Assembly (NCBI RefSeq): GCF_003031675.1
Contig: NZ_PYWX01000033.1
Coordinates: forward strand, 1 to 56,264
DNA from: Pseudomonas palleroniana
GTDB lineage: Bacteria > Pseudomonadota > Gammaproteobacteria > Pseudomonadales > Pseudomonadaceae
Direction: 5' to 3'
DNA length: 56,264 nucleotides
Shown: one piece after another, positions 45,171 through 54,162 of the stretch
How positions within the stretch are numbered: the stretch's first letter is position 1
How the letters are laid out: each line of letters begins with the position of its first letter
Position numbers and translations under genes: made by a program
The notes under the pieces: model-generated
What the model saw: only the letters and a program-made list of their open reading frames with translations
The model's database searches: none
What the model was told of the DNA's origin: nothing

Positions 45171-46187
45171 TCAGTTCAGATGCGTCTTGAGTTCGGCTGC
45201 GGCTTGACGTACCGCCGCTTTGACTTCCGGAATCTGGCTCAGCGGATTGAGCAGGCCGAAGTCATGAATCATCCCGTTGTAGCGCACCGCAGTCACCGGT
45301 ACACCGGCCGCGTCCAGGTGGCGGGCGTAGCTTTCGCCTTCGTCACGCAGCACGTCGAACTCGGCGGTTTGCACCAGCGCGGCAGGCAGGCCCTTGAGCT
45401 GTTCGGTGCTCGCATTCAGGGGGGATGCGTGGATCTGTGCACGTTCGGCCGGGTTGGTGGTGTAGTTGTCCCAGAACCACTGCATCATGCCTTTGGTCAG
45501 GAAGTGGCCTTCGGCAAACTGCTGGTACGAGGCGGTTTCGAACCCGGCGTTGGTCACCGGCCACATCAGCAGCTGGAAGCGCAGGGCCGGGGTGTGCTGT
45601 TCCTTGGCTTTCAACGCCACCACCGCTGCCATATTGCCGCCGACACTGTTGCCGGCCACCGCCAGACGCTTGCCGTCGACGCCGATGTCTTTGCCGTGCT
45701 CGGCCACCCATTGGGTGGCGGCGTAGGCCTGGTTGATCGCGGTCGGGTAATGGGCTTCCGGCGACGGGGTGTAATCGACGTACACGGCAACTGCGCCGGA
45801 GCCGACCACCAGATCACGAATCAAGCGTTGGTGGGTCGGGAAGTCGCCCAGCACCCAACCGCCACCGTGGAAGAACATGAACACTGGCAACTCGCCCTTG
45901 ACCTTGGCCGGACGCACCACTTTCAGGTTGATCACCTGACCGTCAACCTGGATCGCCTTGTCGCTGACCTCAACCCCCGACAGATCGACCTTCACCGACG
46001 CCTGGGCACCGGTCAGCACGCTGCGGGCATCTTTCGGGCTCAGTTGTTCCAGCGGTTTGCCACCGCCGGCGGCAAGGGCGTCGAGGAACGCCTGGGTGTT
46101 GTGTTCGACGCCAGGGCTGCCGGCGGCGAAAGCATTGCCGATGGACAGGGCGAGCAGGGAAGCGGTAAGGGTTTTCTTGAGGCTCAT
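45171..46187 (-). CDS. Exported alpha/beta hydrolase, HSL/GDXG-type esterase
   Basis: 338 residues from ATG 46187 (AAAGGAA upstream), starting with a Sec signal peptide cleaved near residue 22 (SIGNAFAAG). Oxyanion motif HGGGW (107-111), nucleophile Ser181 in GNSVGG, acid AEFDVLRDE and histidine MIHDFGLLNP: the hormone-sensitive-lipase family pattern. Probably a periplasmic carboxylesterase on short-chain esters. Monocistronic, with its own terminator. Confidence 0.93.
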   Translation of the reverse strand: MSLKKTLTASLLALSIGNAFAAGSPGVEHNTQAFLDALAAGGGKPLEQLSPKDARSVLTGAQASVKVDLSGVEVSDKAIQVDGQVINLKVVRPAKVKGELPVFMFFHGGGWVLGDFPTHQRLIRDLVVGSGAVAVYVDYTPSPEAHYPTAINQAYAATQWVAEHGKDIGVDGKRLAVAGNSVGGNMAAVVALKAKEQHTPALRFQLLMWPVTNAGFETASYQQFAEGHFLTKGMMQWFWDNYTTNPAERAQIHASPLNASTEQLKGLPAALVQTAEFDVLRDEGESYARHLDAAGVPVTAVRYNGMIHDFGLLNPLSQIPEVKAAVRQAAAELKTHLN

Positions 46188-46392
46188 GATTAATTCCTTT
46201 TTCAAACGTTCGAGTTTTTATGCCGTGGGATCGGGCTGCTGTGACACTGGGTTCAGGTCTCAGCAACACCGTGGGCACAGATTAATGAGGCGCTCGAAAG
46301 TGAAAAAGCGGCTGGAAGCCGTTTAACTGTCAATCAGAATGTGACAATTAGCTTGTTCGAAAGCGGCTTTATAAGGCCGCGCCCGCTGCGTT

Positions 46393-46420
46393 TTTGATCT
46401 TGATCTTGCTTTTGATCTTA
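46393..46420. repeat. Short GATCTT-rich repeats
   Basis: TTTGATCTTGATCTTGC followed by TTTTGATCTTA: three GATCTT units in 28 bases. Such strings are common between genes in Pseudomonas. It is part of the 439-base gene-free region (46188-46626) between the esterase and GntR genes. Confidence 0.6.
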
Positions 46421-46468
46421 AGCGCCCCGTCAAACCACGCTGGCCGAACGCAGGCTTGAATCCGTGGG

Positions 46469-46550
46469 TAACCCGGCAGGACGCCGGGTTAGCCGTCCTG
46501 GGCCAGGGATGGCCCATAGGCCGCCACGGGAGCAAGCTCCCTCGCCACAG
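46469..46550. repeat. Cluster of three hairpins, including a REP-like element
   Basis: Hairpin 1: TAACCCGGC (46469-46477) with GCCGGGTTA (46483-46491). Hairpin 2: TGGGCCA (46499-46505) with TGGCCCA (46510-46516). Element 3: 46524-46550, containing GGGAGCAAGCTCCCTCGCCACA, which matches the extragenic palindrome typical of the P. fluorescens group. It lies 3' of the gntR gene. Confidence 0.8.
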
Positions 46551-46626
46551 GTTTCAACCTGGCACCAGAATTGTGTCGATTCCCATGTGAGATGGGGGAG
46601 GAGGCTTACTCAGGCGAGCAACGAGC

Positions 46627-47349
46627 CTACAACGGCGTCAACACATTCATCACGGTATCCAGCGCCACACGGGTGTCATCCAGCTGCACCAGCGAAGCAT
46701 GCCGGGCACCGAGCGCGTCTCGGTTCTGGATCGCGGTGAGGATCGCCTTGTGCCGGGGCAGGCTGAGGCCCTGGATATCCGGACGTTGGTTGGTGATATT
46801 GATCGACTCGCGCAACGGCAGCGACAGCATGTTGCACATGTAGGCGAGCAAATCGTTGCGCGTGGCGTCGGCGATGGCCCGGTGAAAATCCAGGTCGGCC
46901 TGCAGCAATTGTTCGTGAGTCTGCGCGGTCTCCATGCCACGGTAGGCCTCCTCGATCGTGGCGATGTCCTCGACGGTGGCGGTGGTCGCGGCCATCGCGG
47001 CGATTTCCGGTTCGAGAATGCGCCGTACACCGGCCAGGGTGTTGAAAAACTCACTATGGGGCGTGGACTGCATCAGCCAGGACAACACGTCCGGGTCGAG
47101 CAGGTGCCATTTCACACGCGGCCGCACCACCGCGCCGACCCGCGGCTTGGAATACACCAGGCCCTTGGCGCTGAGTACTCGCGTGGCCTCCCGCAACACC
47201 GAGCGGCTGACCTTGTATTCCTCGCAGAGCGTGGCTTCCAGGGGCAGTTTTTCTTCGGGCTTGAAGCGGCCGGAAACGATGTGCATGCCCAAGTCCTGAA
47301 CGATCTGGGCATGCATGCTCTTGCGCGGTTTGGGCGGCTGGTGATCCAT
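46627..47349 (-). CDS. GntR-family (FadR/FCD) regulator of the arabinose locus
   Basis: 240 residues from ATG 47349 (MDHQPPKPRKSMHAQ); the frame opens 16 codons earlier within an inverted repeat. N-terminal winged helix (MHIVSGRFKPEEKLPLEATL, SRSVLREATRVLSAKGLV) and C-terminal FCD helical domain with metal/ligand residues (LDFHRAIADATRN, RHKAILTAI). Directly downstream of the dehydratase gene on the same strand. Probably a repressor of the locus released by a sugar acid, acting on GT-N3-AC sites near 49151-49260. Confidence 0.9.
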   Translation of the reverse strand: MDHQPPKPRKSMHAQIVQDLGMHIVSGRFKPEEKLPLEATLCEEYKVSRSVLREATRVLSAKGLVYSKPRVGAVVRPRVKWHLLDPDVLSWLMQSTPHSEFFNTLAGVRRILEPEIAAMAATTATVEDIATIEEAYRGMETAQTHEQLLQADLDFHRAIADATRNDLLAYMCNMLSLPLRESINITNQRPDIQGLSLPRHKAILTAIQNRDALGARHASLVQLDDTRVALDTVMNVLTPL

Positions 47350-47356
47350 AACGACA

Positions 47357-47395
47357 GGGATGCTCTGACTTAGATTCGCGGCATCATAGCATCCC
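47357..47395. repeat. 8-bp inverted repeat between the dehydratase and gntR genes
   Basis: GGGATGCT (47357-47364) and AGCATCCC (47388-47395) with a 23-base spacer fill the gap between the dehydratase stop and the gntR start. In the mRNA it could form a stem in front of gntR and tune its expression relative to the dehydratase. Confidence 0.45.
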
Positions 47396-47397
47396 AA

Positions 47398-49134
47398 TTA
47401 GTGGGAATGACGTGGGACTTCAGCGCCACGGCAACCCACCAGGAAGTCAAAGTCGCAGCCTTGGTCGGCCTGCAACACATGGTCGATATACAACTGGCGG
47501 TAGCCACCGACGATCAGCTTCTGCGCGGGCTTGAGGTCGGCCATGCGCGCTGCCAGCTCCGCGTCGGGGATGTCCAGGTGCAAGCGGCCGTTGGCGCAGT
47601 CGAGTTCGATCCAGTCACCTTCCTGCACCGCAGCCAACGGCCCGCCGGCTGCGGCTTCCGGTGCGACGTGCAAGACCACCGTGCCGTAGGCGGTGCCGCT
47701 CATGCGTGCGTCGGAGATGCGCACCATATCGGTGACACCCTGGGCCAGCAGCTTGGCCGGCAGGCCCATGTTGCCGACTTCCGCCATGCCTGGGTAACCC
47801 TTGGGGCCGCAGTTTTTCATGACCAGGATCGAGTTGGCATCCACGTCCAGCTCCGGGTCGTTGATGCGTGCCTTGTACATATCGAAGTCCTCGAACACCA
47901 CCGCGCGGCCTCGGTGTTGCATCAGCTCGGGGCTGGCGGCCGAAGGCTTGAGGACTGCACCCAATGGCGCCAGGTTGCCACGCAAGACGCAGATACCGCC
48001 GTCGGCGCGGATCGGATTGTCGAGCGTGCGGATGACCTCGTCCTGGCCGTAGATCGGCGAGTCCTGGGTGTTCTCGCCGAGTGTTTTACCGTTCACGGTC
48101 AGGGCATTCGGATGCGGGATCAGGTTGGCTTCACCCAGACGGCGCAGCACGGCGGGCAGGCCGCCGGCGTAATAGAACTCCTCCATCAGAAAACGCCCCG
48201 ACGGCTGCAGGTCGACGATGGTCGGCATGCCACGGCCAATGCGGGTCCAGTCGTCGAGGTCGAGTTCCACGCCAATGCGCCCGGCGATGGCTTTCAAGTG
48301 GATCACGGCGTTGGTCGAACCGCCGATGGCTGCGTTCACACGAATCGCGTTTTCAAAGGCTTCCTTGGTGAGGATCTTCGACAGTTTCAAATCTTCGCGC
48401 ACCATCTCCACGGCGCGCATGCCGGACATATGCGCCAGCACGTAACGCCGCGCATCCACGGCCGGTATTGCCGCGTTGTGGGGCAGCGACGTGCCCAGCG
48501 CCTCGGCCATGCAGGCCATGGTCGACGCGGTGCCCATGGTGTTGCAGGTGCCCGCCGAACGCGACATGCCACCCTCTGCCGCAAGGAAATCATCCAGGCT
48601 GATGGTGCCGGCCTTTACCTGTTCGCTGAGCTGCCAGACCACGGTGCCCGAGCCGATGTCCTGGCCCTTGTGCTTGCCGTTGAGCATCGGCCCACCCGTG
48701 ACCACGATGGCCGGTACGTCGCAACTGGCCGCTCCCATCAGCAGGGCCGGGGTGGTCTTGTCGCAGCCGGTCAGCAGCACCACGCCGTCGATGGGGTTGC
48801 CGCGAATGGCTTCCTCCACATCCATGCTCGCCAGGTTGCGGGTGAGCATGGCGGTCGGGCGCAGGTTCGACTCGCCGTTGGAGAACACCGGGAATTCCAC
48901 GGGGAAGCCGCCGGCCTCGATCACGCCGCGTTTGACGTGCTCGGCGATCTGGCGGAAGTGCGCGTTGCACGGGGTCAGCTCCGACCAGGTATTGCAGATG
49001 CCGATGATCGGTTTGCCATGGAACTGATGGTCGGCAATGCCCTGGTTCTTCATCCAGCTGCGGTACATGAAGCCGTTCTTGTCGGCAGTACCAAACCACT
49101 GGGCGGAGCGTAGGCCGGGCTTTTTATCAGACAT
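47398..49134 (-). CDS. araC: IlvD/Edd-family pentonate dehydratase, probably L-arabonate dehydratase
   Basis: 578 residues from ATG 49134 (MSDKKPGLRSAQWFG). Dehydrates a sugar acid to the 2-keto-3-deoxy acid using an iron-sulfur cluster; likely ligands are Cys56 (CNTWSELTPCNAHF), Cys124 (LLTGCDKTTPA) and Cys197 (SAGTCNTMGTAST). MKNCGPKGYPGMAEVGNM and SDARMSGTAYGTVVLHVAPE are family signatures. The start WFGTADKNGFMYRSWMKNQG is typical of arabonate/xylonate dehydratases rather than IlvD. Here araC is the pathway name for the dehydratase, not the regulator. Substrate is inferred from AraF/AraG and the other pathway genes. Confidence 0.9.
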   Translation of the reverse strand: MSDKKPGLRSAQWFGTADKNGFMYRSWMKNQGIADHQFHGKPIIGICNTWSELTPCNAHFRQIAEHVKRGVIEAGGFPVEFPVFSNGESNLRPTAMLTRNLASMDVEEAIRGNPIDGVVLLTGCDKTTPALLMGAASCDVPAIVVTGGPMLNGKHKGQDIGSGTVVWQLSEQVKAGTISLDDFLAAEGGMSRSAGTCNTMGTASTMACMAEALGTSLPHNAAIPAVDARRYVLAHMSGMRAVEMVREDLKLSKILTKEAFENAIRVNAAIGGSTNAVIHLKAIAGRIGVELDLDDWTRIGRGMPTIVDLQPSGRFLMEEFYYAGGLPAVLRRLGEANLIPHPNALTVNGKTLGENTQDSPIYGQDEVIRTLDNPIRADGGICVLRGNLAPLGAVLKPSAASPELMQHRGRAVVFEDFDMYKARINDPELDVDANSILVMKNCGPKGYPGMAEVGNMGLPAKLLAQGVTDMVRISDARMSGTAYGTVVLHVAPEAAAGGPLAAVQEGDWIELDCANGRLHLDIPDAELAARMADLKPAQKLIVGGYRQLYIDHVLQADQGCDFDFLVGCRGAEVPRHSH

Positions 49135-49150
49135 GATCGATTCTCTTATT

Positions 49151-49260
49151 GTATGACTATATGTTCTATCTGCGGCTAAACATAAGCGTAAAAACCCTGC
49201 TTTGGAAGAGTTGTTTTGCAAATAGTCATACTATATAGTTTGTCTCAACTGAGGTATGAC
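49151..49260. promoter_or_regulatory. Divergent arabinose promoter with three GT-N3-AC GntR operator candidates
   Basis: GTATGAC occurs at 49151-49157 and 49254-49260 (plus strand) and, as GTCATAC, at 49225-49231, inside the palindrome ATAGT-CAT-ACTAT (49222-49234). GT-N3-AC is the core recognized by FadR-subfamily GntR proteins. The region is AT-rich and lies between the divergent dehydratase (start 49134) and MFS transporter (start 49326) genes. Confidence 0.65.
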
Positions 49261-49325
49261 CCTGGCGGATGTTCGCGAGAGGTGTCCCCCGAGCTTCTAT
49301 AAAAACAACAATCGGAGATCGACCC

Positions 49326-50648
49326 ATGAGCCAGGAACTGCGGCTTATTCGGCGCATCACGCTGAAATTGATTCCCTTCCTGATCCTGCTGTACCTGATC
49401 GCCTACGTGGACCGTTCCGCCGTGGGCTTCGCCAAATTGCACATGGGCGCCGATGTCGGCATCGGCGACGCCGCCTATGGCTTGGGTGCCGGGTTGTTCT
49501 TTATTGGCTACTTCCTGTTCGAGATCCCCAGCAACCTGATGCTCGACCGCTTCGGCGCACGCCGCTGGTTTGCGCGCATCATGGTGACCTGGGGCGCGAT
49601 CACGATCGGCATGGCCTTCGTGCAAGGCCCGCACAGCTTCTATGTGATGCGCTTTTTGCTGGGCGCGGCGGAGGCGGGCTTCTTTCCGGGCGTGCTCTAC
49701 TACATCACCCAGTGGTTTCCGGTACGCCATCGCGGCAAGATCCTTGGGCTGTTCATCCTGTCCCAACCCATCGCGATGATGATCACCGGCCCGGTCTCCG
49801 GTGGCCTGCTGGGCATGGATGGCCTGCTCGGCCTGCACGGCTGGCAGTGGCTGTTCATCGTGATCGGCACGCCGGCGCTGCTGCTGACCTGGCCGGTGCT
49901 GCGTTACCTGCCGGACGGTCCCCGTCAGGTCAGCTGGATGAGCGACGACGAGAAGGCCTGGTTGACCGGTGAACTCACCAAAGACTTGCAAGCCTACGGC
50001 CAGACCCGTCACGGCAACCCACTGCACGCCTTGAAAGACAAGCGCGTGTTGCTGCTGGCGCTGTTCTATCTGCCGGTCACCCTGAGCATCTATGGCCTGG
50101 GCCTGTGGCTGCCGACCCTGATCAAACAGTTCGGTGGCACTGACCTGGTCACCGGTTTCATCTCGGCCGTGCCCTATGTCTTCGGCATCATCGGCCTGCT
50201 GATCATCCCGCGCAGTTCCGATCGCTTGAACGACCGTTACGGCCATCTCGCGGTGCTTTATGTGTTGGGGGCCATCGGCCTGTTCTGCAGTGCCTGGCTG
50301 AGTCTGCCGGTGCTGCAAATGGCGGCGCTGTGCCTGGCGGCGTTCGCGCTGTTTTCCTGCACGGCGGTGTTCTGGACCTTGCCGGGGCGGTTCTTTGCCG
50401 GCGCCAGTGCGGCAGCGGGCATTGCCTTGATCAACTCGGTGGGCAACCTCGGTGGCTATATCGGCCCGTTCGTGATCGGTGCGCTCAAGGAGTACACCGG
50501 CAACCTGGCCTCGGGCTTGTACTTCCTGTCTGGCGTAATGGTGTTCGGGTTGTTGCTGACCGGCGTGGTCTACCGCCTGCTGGAACTCAAGCATGTACTG
50601 CCCGCCGACCAATTCGCCGCCAGTGCCCGTGGCGCCACCCGTACTTAA
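49326..50648 (+). CDS. MFS transporter, anion:cation symporter (sugar-acid) family
   Basis: 440 residues from ATG 49326, preceded by GGAGATCGACCC. About twelve membrane segments; family marks YVDRSAVGFAKLHM at segment 1, YFLFEIPSNLMLDRFGARRW and FFPGVLYYITQWFP. ACS-family members import sugar acids such as glucarate or galactonate, so it may take up arabonate or a related acid. First gene of the rightward operon; the next gene starts 15 bases after its stop. Confidence 0.92.
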   Translation: MSQELRLIRRITLKLIPFLILLYLIAYVDRSAVGFAKLHMGADVGIGDAAYGLGAGLFFIGYFLFEIPSNLMLDRFGARRWFARIMVTWGAITIGMAFVQGPHSFYVMRFLLGAAEAGFFPGVLYYITQWFPVRHRGKILGLFILSQPIAMMITGPVSGGLLGMDGLLGLHGWQWLFIVIGTPALLLTWPVLRYLPDGPRQVSWMSDDEKAWLTGELTKDLQAYGQTRHGNPLHALKDKRVLLLALFYLPVTLSIYGLGLWLPTLIKQFGGTDLVTGFISAVPYVFGIIGLLIIPRSSDRLNDRYGHLAVLYVLGAIGLFCSAWLSLPVLQMAALCLAAFALFSCTAVFWTLPGRFFAGASAAAGIALINSVGNLGGYIGPFVIGALKEYTGNLASGLYFLSGVMVFGLLLTGVVYRLLELKHVLPADQFAASARGATRT

Positions 50649-50663
50649 TGGAGGAGAAGCTTC

Positions 50664-51653
50664 ATGCGTTTAGTTCAGTTCGAGTTGCACAACGGTGAGC
50701 GTCGCGTCGGCGTAGTGGACGGCCATCAACTGCGCGAAGTGCGGACGGCCCACAGCGTGCGAGAACTGGCGCTGGCCGCCATCGAGGCGGGCGTCAAGTT
50801 GCAGCAGCAGGTGGAGAGCCTCGGCCTGGGCGCCAGCCACGACTACGCGGCCTTGCTGGCCGGGCAGCAGATCCTGCCCCCGCTGGACCATCCGGACCCG
50901 GCCCATATGCTCATCAGCGGCACCGGCCTGACCCACCTGGGCAGCGCCGCCGCACGCGACAAAATGCACCAGGCCGGTGACGACAGCGCACTGACCGACA
51001 CCATGCGCATCTTCAAGTGGGGCGTGGAGGGCGGTAAACCCGCCGCCGGCCAGGCCGGTGTGCAACCGGAATGGTTCTACAAGGGCGATGGCAGCATCGT
51101 CGTGCGTCCGGGCCAGGCCTTCGCGGTGCCGCCGTTTGCCGAAGACGCCGGTGAAGAACCGGAAATCGGCGGCCTCTATGTGATCGGCCCGGACAGCCGG
51201 CCGTATCGCCTGGGCTTCGCGGTGGGCAACGAGTTCTCCGACCACGTGATGGAGCGCAAGAACTACCTGTACCTGGCCCATTCCAAACTGCGCAGTTGCA
51301 GCTATGGCCCGGAGTTGCGCGTTGGTGAGTTGCCCCAGCACCTGGCCGGCACCAGCCGCATCCTGCGCAATGGCGAGGTGATCTGGCAGAACGAGTTCCT
51401 CAGCGGCGAGGCCAATATGTGCCACAGCCTGGAAAACCTCGAGTACCACCACTTCAAATACCGTCAGTTCCTCAAGCCTGGCGATGTGCACATCCATTTC
51501 TTCGGCACCGCCACGCTGTCATTTGCCGACGGTATACGTACCCAACCGGGCGATGTCTTCGAGATCAGCCAGGCCGAGTTCGGCGCACCGCTGGTCAACA
51601 GCGTCGGCAGCGTTGACGCGGCATTCGAACCCGGCCAAGTAGTGCCCCTTTAA
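50664..51653 (+). CDS. araD1: AraD1/GguC-type FAH-fold protein, probable 2-keto-3-deoxy-arabonate dehydratase
   Basis: 329 residues with strong GGAGGAG before the ATG. The C-terminal two thirds resembles the fumarylacetoacetate hydrolase fold (ISGTGLTHLGSA, GNEFSDHVMERKNYL with acidic metal-binding residues, HIHFFGTATLSFADG). This family sits in pentose operons where 2-keto-3-deoxy-L-arabonate must be dehydrated to 2-oxoglutarate semialdehyde; no DHDPS-type AraD is seen in the window. The role is by context; other FAH-type reactions such as aldol or hydrolytic cleavage are possible. Confidence 0.8.
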   Translation: MRLVQFELHNGERRVGVVDGHQLREVRTAHSVRELALAAIEAGVKLQQQVESLGLGASHDYAALLAGQQILPPLDHPDPAHMLISGTGLTHLGSAAARDKMHQAGDDSALTDTMRIFKWGVEGGKPAAGQAGVQPEWFYKGDGSIVVRPGQAFAVPPFAEDAGEEPEIGGLYVIGPDSRPYRLGFAVGNEFSDHVMERKNYLYLAHSKLRSCSYGPELRVGELPQHLAGTSRILRNGEVIWQNEFLSGEANMCHSLENLEYHHFKYRQFLKPGDVHIHFFGTATLSFADGIRTQPGDVFEISQAEFGAPLVNSVGSVDAAFEPGQVVPL

Positions 51654-51663
51654 GGAGATCGAC

Positions 51664-53244
51664 ATGACCCAGTTCCTCGGCCACAACTACATCGGCGGCC
51701 AACGTAGCGGCAACGGCAGCGTCAAGCTGCAAAGCATCGACGCCGTCACCGGCGAAGCCTTGCCGCAGGATTTCTACCAGGCCACCGCGCAGGAAGTCGA
51801 CGCCGCCGCCCAGGCCGCAGCGCAAGCTTATCCAGCCTACCGTGCCTTGAGTGCCGCACGTCGTGCACAGTTCCTGGACGCCATTGCCGATGAGCTGGAC
51901 GCGCTGAGCGACAACTTCGTTGAGCTGGTGTGCCGCGAAACCGCATTGCCCGCCGCCCGTATCAAGGGTGAACGCGCACGTACCAGCGGCCAGATGCGTC
52001 TGTTCGCCAGCGTGCTGCGCCGTGGTGATTTCTACGGTGCGCGCATCGACAAGGCCTTGCCGGATCGCCAACCATTGCCACGTCCGGATCTGCGCCAATA
52101 CCGCATCGGCCTGGGCCCGGTCGCGGTGTTCGGTGCAAGCAACTTTCCGCTGGCGTTTTCCACGGCCGGCGGTGACACCGCCGCTGCGCTGGCGGCTGGT
52201 TGCCCGGTGGTCTTCAAGGCGCACAGCGGGCACATGGCCACGGCTGAACAGGTGGCCAACGCAATTATTCGTGCGGCCGAGGCCACCGAAATGCCGGCGG
52301 GCGTGTTCAACATGATCTTTGGCGGTGGCGTCGGTGAGGCGCTGGTCAAGCACCCGGCGATCCAGGCGGTGGGGTTTACCGGTTCGCTCAAAGGCGGGCG
52401 TGCCCTGTGCGATATGGCGGCGGCACGCCCGCAGCCGATCCCGGTGTTCGCCGAAATGTCGAGCATCAACCCGGTGATCGTGTTGCCCGAGGCCCTGCAA
52501 GCGCGTGCCGACACCATCGCCCGCGACCTGACCGCCTCGGTGGTGCAAGGCTGCGGCCAGTTCTGCACCAACCCTGGCCTGGTGATCGGTATCGCTTCGC
52601 CGGCGTTCACCACGTTCACCCAGCAGGTGGCGCAGTTGATCGGTGAGCAACCGGCGCAGACCATGCTCAACGCCGGCACGCTTGGCAGCTACGGCAAAGG
52701 CTTGCAAAAGCTGCTGGCGCATCCGGGTATTCAACACCTGGCGGGGAATGCCCAAACCGGCAACCAGGCGCAGCCGCAGTTGTTCAAGGCCGATGCCCGT
52801 CTGCTGATCGATGGCGATGACGTTTTGCAGGAAGAAGTGTTCGGCCCCACCACGGTGTTTGTCGAAGTGGCCGATCCGGCGCAACTCGACGCCGCCTTGC
52901 ACGGCCTGCAGGGTCAGCTCACGGCGACGATCATTGGCGAGCCGGCCGACCTGCACCAGTTCGCTGCGCTCACGCCGCTGCTGGAGCAGAAGGTCGGGCG
53001 CATCCTGCTCAACGGCTACCCGACCGGCGTGGAAGTGTGCGATTCGATGGTGCATGGCGGCCCGTACCCGGCGACCTCGGATGCGCGTGGCACCTCGGTC
53101 GGCACCCTGGCCATCGACCGTTTCCTGCGCCCGGTGTGCTTCCAGAATTACCCTGATAGCCTGCTGCCCGACGCGTTGAAAAACGCCAACCCATTGCGTA
53201 TCCAGCGCCTGGTGAATGGCACGCCATCGCGCGATTCGCTGTAA
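51664..53244 (+). CDS. 2-Oxoglutarate semialdehyde dehydrogenase, NADP-type
   Basis: 526 residues, start preceded by AAGGAGATCGAC. Aldehyde-dehydrogenase fold with catalytic Cys301 (GQFCTNPGLV), general base Glu264 (FAEMSSINP), FGASNFPLAFSTAGGD and cofactor site GFTGSLKGGRAL. The longer form (about 525 residues) and these motifs match the KGSADH subgroup from sugar-acid and hydroxyproline pathways. It performs the last step to 2-oxoglutarate. Ten bases separate it from araD1. Confidence 0.92.
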   Translation: MTQFLGHNYIGGQRSGNGSVKLQSIDAVTGEALPQDFYQATAQEVDAAAQAAAQAYPAYRALSAARRAQFLDAIADELDALSDNFVELVCRETALPAARIKGERARTSGQMRLFASVLRRGDFYGARIDKALPDRQPLPRPDLRQYRIGLGPVAVFGASNFPLAFSTAGGDTAAALAAGCPVVFKAHSGHMATAEQVANAIIRAAEATEMPAGVFNMIFGGGVGEALVKHPAIQAVGFTGSLKGGRALCDMAAARPQPIPVFAEMSSINPVIVLPEALQARADTIARDLTASVVQGCGQFCTNPGLVIGIASPAFTTFTQQVAQLIGEQPAQTMLNAGTLGSYGKGLQKLLAHPGIQHLAGNAQTGNQAQPQLFKADARLLIDGDDVLQEEVFGPTTVFVEVADPAQLDAALHGLQGQLTATIIGEPADLHQFAALTPLLEQKVGRILLNGYPTGVEVCDSMVHGGPYPATSDARGTSVGTLAIDRFLRPVCFQNYPDSLLPDALKNANPLRIQRLVNGTPSRDSL

Positions 53245-53260
53245 GGCACCCGGAGGTTCC

Positions 53261-54124
53261 ATGTCGTGTCATGCGGTCACTGCACACCGTGCACAATTGG
53301 GCGAAGGCCCGTTCTGGGACGTGCCGACCCAGGCGTTGTATTGGGTCAATATTGCCGGCAAACAGGCACTGCGCCTGATGAACGGGCAGTTGCAGATCTG
53401 GCAGCTGCCCGAGCACGTCTCGGCGTTTATCCCGTGTGCCCGGGGCGACGCGCTGGTGACGTTGAGCAGTGGCGTGTATCGCCTCGACCTGAGCACCGAA
53501 GCCTTGACGCTGCTCTGTGTGGCCGACCCGCAGCCGGGCAACCGTGGCAATGAAGCGCGCTGCGATGCCCAGGGCCGCCTCTGGCTGGGCACCATGCAGA
53601 ACAATATCGGCGAACACGGTGAAGACCTGCCGATTACCCGGCGTTCCGGCGGGCTGTTCCGTATCGACGCCGATGCACAGGTCACGCCGTTGCTGCGGGG
53701 CCTGGGCATTCCCAACACGTTGCTGTGGAATGAGGAGGGGACCCAGGTGCATTTTGGCGACAGCCTGGACGGTACGCTTTACCAGTATTCGATCCAGCCC
53801 GACGGCCAGTTGGCAGCGCCACAGGTCTGGTTCGGTCCGCACAGCCGCGGCGGCCCGGACGGCTCGGCGATGGACGCCGAAGGCTACCTCTGGAACGCAC
53901 GCTGGGACGGCAGTTGCCTGCTGCGCCTGACGCCCACGGGGGAGGTGGACCGCATCATCGAGTTACCCGTCAGCCGGCCCACCAGTTGTGTCTTCGGTGG
54001 GCCGAACCTGACCACCCTGTATATCACCAGTGCCGCCAGCCCCTTGGATCATCCCCTGGATGGTGCGCTGCTGGCCATCGAGGTCGACGTGCCAGGCACA
54101 CCCTGTCACCGCTTTGCCGGTTAA
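53261..54124 (+). CDS. SMP-30/gluconolactonase-family lactonase, probable L-arabinolactonase
   Basis: 287 residues from ATG 53261 (GGAGG four bases upstream); the frame also opens at 53216 inside the previous gene. Six-bladed propeller signatures: LGEGPFWDVPTQALYWVNI, EARCDAQGRLWLGTM (metal-binding Asn/Glu region), GIPNTLLWNEEGTQVHFGDS and GSAMDAEGYLWNARWDG. It opens the sugar lactone made by arabinose dehydrogenase to give arabonate, the dehydratase substrate. Confidence 0.9.
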   Translation: MSCHAVTAHRAQLGEGPFWDVPTQALYWVNIAGKQALRLMNGQLQIWQLPEHVSAFIPCARGDALVTLSSGVYRLDLSTEALTLLCVADPQPGNRGNEARCDAQGRLWLGTMQNNIGEHGEDLPITRRSGGLFRIDADAQVTPLLRGLGIPNTLLWNEEGTQVHFGDSLDGTLYQYSIQPDGQLAAPQVWFGPHSRGGPDGSAMDAEGYLWNARWDGSCLLRLTPTGEVDRIIELPVSRPTSCVFGGPNLTTLYITSAASPLDHPLDGALLAIEVDVPGTPCHRFAG

Positions 54125-54162
54125 ACAACCAGACTTGAAAACAACAATAAGGAGTCACCCGT

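Noticed and set aside
44103..46193. Plus-strand open frame of 696 codons across the channel and esterase genes
   Set aside because: It runs antisense through two well-supported genes and a perfect terminator; low-complexity His/Arg/Gly translation.
47401..49113. Plus-strand open frame of 570 codons opposite the dehydratase gene
   Set aside because: Exact shadow of the dehydratase; no recognizable motif.
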